Source of the DNA: Pelargonium cotyledonis
Lineage: Eukaryota; Streptophyta; Magnoliopsida; Geraniales; Geraniaceae
DNA: 57,906 bases
Assembly (NCBI GenBank): GCA_036897625.1
Contig: JAYMTA010000041.1
Coordinates: 1 to 57,906 of the forward strand
Reading direction: 5' to 3'
In this document: positions 39,601 to 49,800 of the stretch, piece by piece
How positions within the stretch are numbered: the stretch's first letter is position 1
Layout: each line of letters opens with the position of its first letter
Notes under the pieces: model-generated
Told to the model about the DNA's origin: nothing
Database searches by the model: none
What the model saw: only the letters and a program-made list of their open reading frames with translations
Translations under genes and position numbers: made by a program

Positions 39601-41265
39601 AAGAGAGCTTTATGATATGAGGATAACATTGTAGCTATGAAGTCTTCTTTGCTAGGATTTAGGGCAGGTAATCATAAGTAAAAAGGGTCCGCAATAAAAG
39701 GAAAGATTTTCTTGTTATTAGTTTCATTTGTACTATTTGGAGTAAGTTAAGGCACTACTAATCTCTCTAAGTTTCTATCCTCTCTCTCAAGTAATAACAA
39801 ATAAGACCAGAGGAAGCAGCTTACCTTACCCACTAAAATACTAGCTATACTACAATTCCTATTTCCAAACCTTAATTAAAGCCTTAATCTCAAGGATATT
39901 ATATAAAAGCAGAAAGATTGCTGGAAAAAAGTTCTAATCCTGACGAACTTAAATTGAGTCTATATTTACAGCTTTTTATAAGCCACTTCACGATTTGTAT
40001 TCTACTCAATTTACGTTGCAACATTTACTATTTTGGGAATCTATATAACTAAATTAGTACAAGGGGTCGGGCTTACGCGATTTTACACTAAATGAAGTTT
40101 TTGTAAGTTACTAGGGTTTCAAGCTTTATTTGACAGTTAGGACCTTACCTTTTCCATATGGCTAATCTACGGAATCGCACTCATTTTACTCCTTAATTTG
40201 TTTATTATCTAATTCGTATTTCTTCAAGAAACCGAGAATAAGCAAAAAGCAGGGACAATGATTACGCACTTAAGGAAGGGGATTTTGAAACCCCCTGCCT
40301 ACTAGTTAAAAAGCTAGTGCCCTATCCGCAAAAAGCTAAGAGAATGACTCCTTTCACTTGCCAAATTAGGGTTAAATAAGCATAAGTCTAAGCTTTTATG
40401 GACTACCTCTGCTAATGGGTTAGCGGGGCCGAACTGTAACTAATACAGGTTGAACCTCCTGTTTACCTAAAAGATATAGGAGTGATACTTGAGTACGGCA
40501 TACGCATAAAATGATAAGTTAAAAGTGCCTTGTTGTCTTAATCTAAGTTGTGTCATACATACAATCAGTTAGGGTTAAAGGGTTTCTATTTTTTCTTTAT
40601 AGGGTACAGTAAGCCGGGAACATCCAAGATCAAAAGCATAGGTTAAAAGTAAGAAATCTCATGCTTTCGCTCCCAGTAATTAAGTAATTAAATATGGAGA
40701 GATCCTTATTCTGGCTTTAAAATCTCGTTATTAATACTAACCTTGGTTTGAAGAAAGATGCCTCATCAAAAACAGTTTTTAATATTGTTAAGTTTCTTCC
40801 TGTAACTAATAAGTAAACACTCGGGATTTGCTTTTTCTTTTTACTTAACAAATTGAAATATACCTTATTCAGAGCAGGACTAGGAATACCCAGAATAACC
40901 AAAGGTACGAATACTCTTCTAATCATAAGAAGTCGGGCCGATTAAACAATTCAGAAGGACGACGAGGAACACAAAGCCTAGCTCAAAAAGAATTTGTTAA
41001 GGTGTTTTACGCAAAGGTGGAAAGTATAAAACTGTCTATTTCCTCCAGGTATATTAGTAGAGTTTTTTATTCTTGTTTAAAAAATGCTCAGGAATACTCT
41101 TTTAGTTAAAAAGATTGCTCAGATTTGGGAAAAATTATATTCTAAGGAGCTTTTTAATCTACACTTCAGAGTATACTCTTTTTTCCAGAGGAATCTAATA
41201 ATTATAGTTTTTTTTAATAATATTTCTTGTATTCATACCTGTAAAACATAGTTAAGTAACTTACT
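33700..41265. other. unassigned AT-rich sequence with homopolymer runs
   Basis: No gene or RNA is supported. It includes a 13-base A run (near 37277) and a 12-base T run (near 38301). Parts of 38-39.7 kb share the word use of the repeat zone (GGTGTTTTAGT, TAGACTCTAT) in the opposite orientation, but no clear copy could be aligned. Confidence 0.55.
34823..34846 (+). repeat. short tandem repeat (AGATAAA-type, three units)
   Basis: Three consecutive units close to AGATAAA(A) occur within A-rich sequence. This is a simple-sequence expansion with no visible role. Confidence 0.6.
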
Positions 41266-41272
41266 ACTACAC

Positions 41273-41333
41273 GACTTGAATCTATGACCGTTTAGTTAAA
41301 AGCCCACTGTTATACCGACTGGGCTATACACCC
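41273..41333 (-). pseudogene. tRNA-Lys(UUU) relic, copy 2, broken after the T-loop
   Basis: On the minus strand from 41333 the sequence follows mitochondrial tRNA-Lys for 61 nt. It shows acceptor GGGTGTA, a D-arm with AGCCCAGTCGGTATAAC, anticodon loop CTTTTAA (anticodon TTT), and T-arm CATAGATTCAAGTC. Beyond that point the 3' T-stem strand and 3' acceptor strand are missing; GTGTAGTAG follows. CTATG, which would complete the T-stem, appears 21 nt later without a matching acceptor. The anticodon stem has two mismatches and the T-stem has an A where G is expected at its loop end. It lies head-to-head with the SSU rRNA-like segment that begins at about 41345 on the plus strand. It breaks at the same structural position as copy 1. 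Confidence 0.7.
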
Positions 41334-41344
41334 TGAAATAGGAT

Positions 41345-42105
41345 TCTTGTCCTAATCACACTTGATTAAGAGACTTTGTTATTATCGTATTTAGGTGAAT
41401 AAGACCCGCCTCTTACTGTCGCTGACAAGATTCAAGTCTAAAAGAAAGAGCTACCAATTCTGTGGGGCAGCTGTTTTCACTTGTTAAAAAGTTAATAGAA
41501 TGTAAATGCGTAGAGAGGGCAGCAGAACCTCCAGCGGTAGAGCATGTGGTTTAATTCAATACAACGTGCAGAATCCTACCAGCGATATTATCTCACAATA
41601 GTATATGACGGGGGATCACCAAATTAATAATTGGACGGGAGCTGTAAGAAAGACATCATGAATCTTTCTGTGTTTCGGCAGTTTGTTCAGAGCAAGCTAG
41701 AATCTATTAGGTAAAAAAGTCTTCTAGTATATCCTTTAACATTAAGTTTGGTACTTTATAAGAAAAACGGAATTATATAACTGAAGATTTCCGGATTAGG
41801 ATATTTTAGATCTTTTCATTTTGTGACATGCCAGAGAGATTGCTTTCTTTTTGTGTGTACAAGTATATTAAAGAGCTTCTAGTTTTTTTTTCTAGATACT
41901 ATAGAAGAAACCCCAAGGTATTAAGTATAGAAACTGTATTTCTTTTTTACTGTTCACTAGACTAGGAAAAGCACACCTCAGTCAAGTAGTTGGCAATCCT
42001 ATACTCTGAATTGTAAAATCGGACTATGCCTGTACTGTACTGGCAGCATTGTAAAACAAAGTAAAATTATCAACAATTTTCACCGGCCTTAATCGATAAG
42101 TTTTT
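41345..42105 (+). rRNA. SSU rRNA 3'-half relic 2 with well-kept 950 region
   Basis: The core 41533-41584 is clearly bacterial/mitochondrial SSU rRNA, covering E. coli about 930-985. It contains AGCATGTGGTTTAATTCAAT followed by ACAACGTG and CCTACCAGC. Upstream, CGCCTCTTACTGTCGC, AAGATTCAAG and AATTCTGTGGGG follow the 870-920 region with insertions. About 60 extra bases lie between there and the core. Downstream, 41677-41721 (GGCAGTTTGTTCAG, then CTATTAGGT and AAGTC) matches 1050-1090. TTCACCGGCCTTA at 42079-42091 resembles the segment just before the decoding site. The universal motifs around 1100 and 1400 are not recognisable. It overlaps relic 1 in the region covered (about 785-1400) but has different changes, so the two are separate copies. 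It starts next to an opposite-strand tRNA-Lys relic. It could be a genuine rRNA piece, but the missing universal motifs favour a relic. Confidence 0.65.
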
Positions 42106-42109
42106 CGTA

Positions 42110-43455
42110 GGTTCGAAGCTAGGACTTTAAGGGGTCTTTATTATATCTAATTAAAATCTTATACAAGATAGGGGTTCTACCGCTTTTGAGGGGTCCCATA
42201 CATTATATATTTATCTATAGTTTTAGGGCAATATAACTCCTAAGAAAAAAAAATAGGGACATGTGCGCAGTCAAGGTACATACTACTTAATGTTTGTGAT
42301 ATGGTAGGAAATAAGGAATCCATATAGATGGCAAATTTAAAGGCAAGCGGTCCAAATAACCAAATAAACTTCTATAAGAGTTCCTAGCTGTTTCTATAGA
42401 ACGATTTATATAGTAACACCACTCTGAGTGACCTTGAAATTAGTGTTGTTGTATAACAATAAATAAGATTCTATTCCAGATTCTTTTGAATAAGTCAATG
42501 CTATAAATTTAATAACTATTTTCACATTGTAACTCATGAAAAGTTACACTAAAGACTTCGTTGCTACATCGTTTTTTCTATTAGGTTTTGTCTTATTTTA
42601 TTACGAGATGGGTATTCAGTAGAATCCTCAGTAGATCGGAATCCCAGAAATCCATAAATTAAAAAAAAAACTCTCTAGGGGGACTCCTTATTCTAATTAC
42701 ACTAAAATTTGAAGCTTTATTTGCAAAAATAAGATATCTAGGCAGGAGTTTGGATACGAAATCAAAAGCTAATTTTATATACTTCTTTTTTTCCACAAAA
42801 GAACTTTTTGTGCAGGTAAGTAGGTTCTTAAGCATTCTAAGCTATATGTGTTGCTAATCTTATACTATAGGATATCTATCTAGTTAAACAAGAAAACTCA
42901 GAAAAGGCTATATGGCAGGAGTTCTGTAGTTATCAGTATTCGTTTTATCTAACAAATAATATCGAAACTTTCGCTTATTTTTTGACACAAGTTCTACTAT
43001 TATATACTTTCCAAACCCAACTCTTAGACCAATTCATTAGATTTAAGGATAGTGATTTCTTTTACTCCTAGGGTCGAGACTCGGCTTATTTACAATTTAT
43101 ACTTTGAAAAACCTATGTTATACGTCATTGCGATCACTGCTACTGTTAAGTGTAAACTCTTTACAACCTCTTTTAGTTCAGGCACAGCCGCTTTTTTAAT
43201 TTGGGAATTTCATAGCTAGCAGGAAATACTTTTACTAAACTCCATGAGTTTTAAGACTTACATTAAGCTTTTTAGTAGAGCCCCTTGCTTTGTCCTCTTA
43301 GAAAAAAAAAGCGGGTAGTATAGGTAGCAACACTTTCAAGATACGAAATAACCTAATCCTCAAGATCCTCCTTTTGGCTTATAGGATTCTTCAATATATT
43401 CTATATCTAATATAAGATAATTCTTAGTTGGTAAAAGTATAGGTTCGCTTTAAGG
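42110..43455. other. unassigned AT-rich sequence
   Basis: This is sequence downstream of SSU relic 2. I looked for the SSU 3' end (GTAACAAGG and the anti-Shine-Dalgarno region) and did not find it. Confidence 0.55.
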
Positions 43456-43461
43456 AGAATC

Positions 43462-43809
43462 TTGGGATATATATATATATGCCTGCTGCCTATTATTCTA
43501 TTATTAGTAGGATGCACTATTTATACATATTTGGAACAACCAACGAGTTTTTATCTGATAGAGTCCATGGACCCAGTAGTAAGGCCCAATCCAGGACAGT
43601 TTCCTCCAGTTATTAGTAATATTAAACTTTACTTTATAATGAATGCGGGACGGTTTCGGATCCGGTGTGTAGGATGGAGAGCACGTAGGTTTTTCATTGT
43701 ATTCGGTTTCTTAAATGTTTTACTAAAGCCAGTGAGAAAGTTAGTAAAAAGGGCCCTTGCTATAGAAAAGAGACAATTGGAGATAGGCGCAAAAGAAAAG
43801 GAGTGTTAA
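43462..43809 (+). CDS. longest open frame (115 codons), hypothetical and possibly spurious
   Basis: A frame opens at TTG 43462, four bases after AAGGAG (43452-43457), and ends with TAA. The first in-frame ATG is codon 36 (43567). The translation starts with a hydrophobic stretch (residues 4-18, ending LLLVGC, which looks like a lipobox or membrane anchor). A Pro/Asn-rich middle follows (MDPVVRPNPGQFPPV), then a second hydrophobic patch (FFIVFGFLNVLL) and a basic C-terminus rich in Lys and Arg. I recognise no family. The frame looks somewhat richer in G+C than its surroundings, and AT-rich sequence precedes it. Against reality: about one open frame of this length is expected by chance in 58 kb of such composition, and the Shine-Dalgarno-like site is of doubtful use in an organelle. 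Confidence 0.2.
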   Translation: MGYIYICLLPIILLLVGCTIYTYLEQPTSFYLIESMDPVVRPNPGQFPPVISNIKLYFIMNAGRFRIRCVGWRARRFFIVFGFLNVLLKPVRKLVKRALAIEKRQLEIGAKEKEC

Positions 43810-43814
43810 TATAA

Positions 43815-46800
43815 TCTTAATCTAATAATGCACACTATAAAAGTATCCTATTTATAAAAAATAAGTGAGCTTTCTATATTCAAGTTTACGAGTTTCTATG
43901 GAAAGTAAATAAGATAGCTTTCTTTATCTGGTAAAACCTAAACTCAGTTCTAATTCTTACCTTTTGTTTTGTAGACTTCTCTATAAATAGAAACTCTTAA
44001 TATTACTCGTTTTGATAGTACTTATACTTGTAATATCTCTTTTAGAAGTAGGAGCTTTTGAATACGCATAAGGGTCCTTGTAATAGAGTATACGAGCCTT
44101 CTACTTGTTTTTGATAATAAATCCGGGTTAAACACTAATTTTAAAAAATTACAGGAATTGTAAGATAATAAAAAAGAGGGGAACCTTAGTGCACATTACT
44201 TGTCTAAAGGAAGCTTCCTTCCTTAGGTCTCAGATTTTATGGTCTAGCCTTTTATGTGAGGCCTGCCGTTGCAAAGAATCAGTATCCTAGCAAAGAATTC
44301 CTAAAAATTTCTGGCCGAGCTTGCCAATTGCATACCTTGGTTCGAAAACTTAATAGTGAACTTGATCATTTCTCGAACTAGGCCCGAATCTCTACCCTAA
44401 TCTCTAGAAGATTCTTAATTTTAGGATTAATTTGACTTTACGTTATCTACATGTCAGAAAACTCGAAGTAGTAAAAGTTGAATAGGATATTATGCTCAGC
44501 GGAACCGTAAGTTATTTACTGAATCCTTATCTTAATGTACAACCCCTTAACAAAAGACGACTTCAAGAAAAAGCCAGAACTATTACTTGTATAGACTATG
44601 TAGTCCTCTAATAAACTAAAAAGACCTCGGATACTAAAAAGCTGATCTTGTTTATTTGATTGGTTCTTAATTCCTAGCTCGGTTGCTATATTGGATATAA
44701 TTATAGAACCCCGCAGGCTCTTGGCCACACGAATGGGTTCAGGATTTGATATATTTCAACTAATTACTAGACATAGAAAATTTTACAATTTAGCAAGTGA
44801 CGTAAAAAGGGTTTCTTCTACAACCCCGGTAGGAAGTGTACTAAAGAAACATATGTTTCTAGATTTCGAATTCTTATGTATAACAGAATTGTAGCAAAAA
44901 CTAGATATAGGATCATATTTATTTAGGTATATATACAAGGTATACTTATATAGATAGATATGTTTTCGCTTTACGTCGAGTCTTAGAGTATACAAGAAAT
45001 TCCCTGCACATGGTACCTGGTGGTCCTTACCCGATGGTAAAGCTTTGCGATAAGCAAGTGTATTTGTTCGTAAAAACCCGCAACTTATTAAGGTGTTTGA
45101 AAGGAACCTTTCCCGGTTGGAAAAGATGAAATGATAATTATAAAATATAATAGGAGGGATTCATGAACCGATAAATACTAATATATCAGTTATAGTAGCG
45201 GGCTCCAATATCCAATATTAGGGTAATATATATATGGGTGGAAATCTATAATTATCCTGGTTATAAAAATTGAACATAAGAGTTTCTGCTGGAAGGACCA
45301 AGGCGCTTCAAGGAAAGAGAAAAGGCCAAACCTTAGTTTTAGCTATGACTTAGCAAAGCCCTTCTATTCTATAATTCAGTAGGCAGTTTTTTGGTATGTT
45401 GCCCGTATCGAAATACAGTTCTGACTGTTCTATGAGAAAAAAGTGATAATCAAAAGGAACCCTGTTTGGCGGATCCTTTAGCTAGCCAACGGTAATACTC
45501 TAACTCTAATTTGTATACAGACGTTATTAAAAAATAGAAGATTCATTTTTATAAGATTCTTAGTCACTTACTCGGGTATAAACCTCTACTTTTGAGAAAA
45601 ATTCTATTTGTTTAGGTATCTGTACCTACTAGTATTCAATGTTTTCGCTTTTTATAAATTCCTACGCGTTTTGGACTGTTCCATTAATTGGCCTTGAAGG
45701 TGGGTTTTGCAGTAGCTTATCTCTGTATTCTAGGGTTTTGATTTGAAATAGTGATAAATGAAGGATTCTTTGTATATAGGATAAAAAGTAAAAAGCAAAA
45801 AGTACAAGGGAATCCAGGCGAGTGAAGTATAGAACTGAAGTACCTATAACCATACTTTGGAGTATAATTTAAATAGGTAGGATATCATAGTGAATTAGAG
45901 GTTGGGAGACTAATTCAAACATCCAACTATCTTAAGTAATTCTTATACAAAAAGATGGACTTTATTGATTGGGCTTTTGCTTCGATCAGCTAAACCTAAT
46001 CAAGTTTTAAAGTATCCCCATGTGAAGGATAGGAGATTCCATGTTTTTAGTAGAAAAGGAGTTCCAAGGGTTAGCCTTTATTAGGAATTAATTAGGTAAT
46101 AAAAAAGAATAGAATAAAAGAAGTTGCTAAACGGAGCCCTGTTAACATTTCAATTTCAATAGGCAGCTCCAGAAGACCCATAACCCCGGGAAAGGTAAAG
46201 CTCTGAAAAGTAAGATAGTGCGGAGTCTAGCTATGATGAATAAGAACAAGGTCTTTTTAAGATTAGGAAAGCTAGAGAAGTTAAAAATAAGTAGAAGTTG
46301 GTGTCATAAGGTATGTAGCTATATTCATAAGACTATTAAGCATTAACCTTCCTCCGGTACCCTGCGGTCGGTAAGAAGGACTTACACCTATGTACTTAAT
46401 AAGGCTCTCCCCTCTTTTTCTGATTAAGAGCAAAGTCAAAGAATTCCTCGTTTCTGGACTGACTAGCTAAAATATGTTACCGCACTTATGTTTTGCTTAC
46501 GGTAGTAGAATCTCTCACCTCATACACCCTTAATCTTCTTCGGTTTTCCAAGTTGGATATTTGTTTTTACCCCCGATTATTAGCTTCTTACTTGGTATTT
46601 AAAGTGGTAATACCAATCAGACTCGGTAAGACAAGTAAGGGTTCAAATCGGTTATTACCAATGGGCACCCGTTTTAATAAAATAAGTCAAGTTTATCTTG
46701 TGCACTTTACAAGAGCTTTGGTAGTAAAAAGGGTTTGCTTAAGTAAGAAATTGAATTCTGATTTCAAGAGTATACTGGTTTATAAGTAATATATAATCGA

Positions 46801-49800
46801 GAATTCTATGGACTAAGTGGACTAAGTATTGGGTAAGGACCCCTATTAAAAATCTAGGGGAAATTCCTCTGATCTGGCCCTGATTATCTAGTTATATAAA
46901 AGAGGACTTACACCTGATAAAACTATAAAGCTCTTGTGAATGTCAAAGGATTTTTAAATAAGGACTCTTTGGGGAGTATATTGTAAGCAAAATGAAAAGT
47001 CTAAGAAAGACTTTTGAGCTTTTAAAACCTCTTTTTCATATTTGTTCTGTATCCAGTTAGTTAAAAAGGGATCCCTTTATTGTGAATCCCAGCATATAAG
47101 AAATTTTCCTTATCCTTGGAGTCAACCGAATTTTGTTTAGTAAGTTCGATTAATATTTTTTTTATTGCAATTCTCTTACTGGCTCAGCAATTTTTAGTAA
47201 AGCTCAAGTGAAGTTTTTCAATTTCGGGGAAAGTTTGAATTCCTTTTATACTTATATATTCTTGATCGACTTTAGGGGATCCCCGTCCAGTACTTAGGAG
47301 GAGAACGGCCGCAGTATTACATTTGAAAATCTATAATAAAGGGGACTGAATCCTTTATTATAGAGTACTTTTTATGTACCTGATACGTGTTATCAAACCT
47401 GGATTTTCCTATAGGTAACCCTAATTTCAGATTGTAAGAAAAGGGAACAAGCTTTACCAACTCTTAGGTCTAGAAAAATGTTGCCACAGGGCTCCTGGTT
47501 TGGTCATATTTTGTCCTACTTATTCTGAAGTATGCCGGCGGGGGTATAGAGTTTTTTCTTTAGGGTAAGTTACTATTATAAAACAATTGCTAAAAAGGTA
47601 ATAATTAAGAATTGCCGGGATTACTTTGCAGTCTATATAGGAAATTTACTGCAATATTATAACTGTAAACTGGATAGATAGGATGCTTTTCTCTGAACCA
47701 AAGGGTAGTAGTAATCTATATAAAAAAGCAAGCTCTGTGAAATCTATAAAATGTGATCTGGCTAGCTTATTCAGGAATCAATCCTACAGCCTTTTTAAAA
47801 AGCAGTTGATTAAAGTTAAAACTGATTTTATGGCCTTTTTGGGTACGCTCTAAGGTGGGTACTTGTCATGTGGTTTTTGTTTTTCCAATACTGAGTAAAT
47901 AACTTCTATTTAAAGAGCTTTACTTTTATCTATTAATCTGGTAATTAAGGAAATATTTACACTATTTTTATTACGGGTATGCCTTTAAAGTTTCCCATTC
48001 TTTGGACAAAGGGTATGAGGTTTCCCTTGCTGACCGGTGCTTATACCGCACCTACTAATCGAACTTCATAAACCCGAAAAAAGCTTTTTTCAGAGAGCTA
48101 CATCACTTACATTCAAGCTATCGCGCTGACCTTATATCCCGCTTTGCTCTTCCATAGCTTGTGGTTAAGTAAAAGCAAATAAATCGGTTTCTAGATGGGG
48201 TTAATTAGTATATCAAATACATATTTTTCTCAAACTCACAGGTTAGATTTTGTTGAATAGCTTTATATCTTATACTTTTGTAGTTGAGCCAATCATAACA
48301 CGGGGAACCTTGTTTAAGTTTCTATAGCTATAACATTGACTCTAGTATAAAAGCCTACAACTAAAAATTTCTATAAGGACTTTGTTTTTAATATAACAAT
48401 GAATATAAACTTATTTATGATTTTATATTTCTTCTCTGCTTAGGGACCTAGGCTTGGTTTCTACTAAAGGATTCCTTAATCGTTGAATTCTCTTTATAAT
48501 ATACATACCTGAGAGACTGGAGCTTTAAACTCATAAGGTTTATGAACTGCGAATCCTATAGGATATCAGAGGAGTGTACACTCTATTATTTTACTGTGTA
48601 TTTTTACAGAAGCTATCAAAAGTCCATGTTTATTTATCTCAAGTTGTCTAGCTTTTTGTTTTTTAGTAGGTAAATTTTATACTGTTTTTTGTAAATCCTA
48701 GTTCACCTGGCTAGTAGTATCTCAAGGAATATAAGAAATTAAAACACCTGTTCCCAGTTTGTCAAATAGACTTTTAAAGATAAAACTTGTAAAGATTTTG
48801 AGTTTTTTCCTCACTCAAAAGGGGTATCAATTCAATGAAAAGTACGAGATATTTTCTACTGCAAAGACGTTCTTGTAAAAAAGAGAATAAGAAAAGGTAT
48901 TGAAGAAAACTCGTCTGTCTAAAGGATTACAAAAAAACCGAATTATTAAATTATTGTTCAAGAAAAAGGAATCCGGGCTCGTTAAGTCCATAGGCAAAAG
49001 TATATGATGTACCCCGTATTTTGGGTCGATAATCCTAGCAATAAAAGAAAAGAGTAAATGATCTCACTACAAACACCTCTAATAGTTCTCTATACCTCTA
49101 AACAAACTTTTTTGAGTCCCCTAAGTGCTCAACAAGCAGTTAAAACAAAGTAATTCTTATATCACGGATTAGATATAACTTCAACACAACCCGTTAATTC
49201 AATAACTCGCTTCCTTTGGTACGTATATAAAACCTAGGTTTTCTACCAAACAAGTCCTGTTATAGGTAATTTTTATTTATAAGGAAACGGTTTAAATTTA
49301 ATATATTATAGATAGATTAAGCAAGTTTTCCTTCTGCCCTTTGCATTTCTTAGGTTATAGTACGGATTTCGTAGTATGAGGTTCGGGTTTATCCTTGACG
49401 TACACTTATTTACTTAGGAGTTTTAATCACTTTATATTACATTCCCTTGAGTTTAACAAAGAAGGCACTTTGTAAGGCGTTTTTTAATCTTTTGCAAAAG
49501 GGTAAATTGTGAAACACATAAAGTTTTAAGCTGTACAAAAGATACAAGGCTTCTAGCAACGTACCGATAAAGAGGACTCCGTACAGGTATAACTTGCACA
49601 GCCCATAAATCTCAACAAAAACGTTAACTTAACACAGGGTACCTCGAAATGCAAAACTTGTAGTCAATTGCTGAAGAATCTTGGGAGTAACTAAAAAAAA
49701 GAGAATACATAAAACAACAGGGAGTCTTTTACCTGATATTCTTTGTGCATTAGATTACTTAAGGGAGCTCTTCTATACTAAGTATCCAAATTCTGTAGGG

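Noticed and set aside
46463-46789. Open frame of about 108 codons with a basic, ribosomal-protein-like middle
   Set aside because: It has no family motif I can name and no ATG-type start with context, and its length is within chance for this composition.
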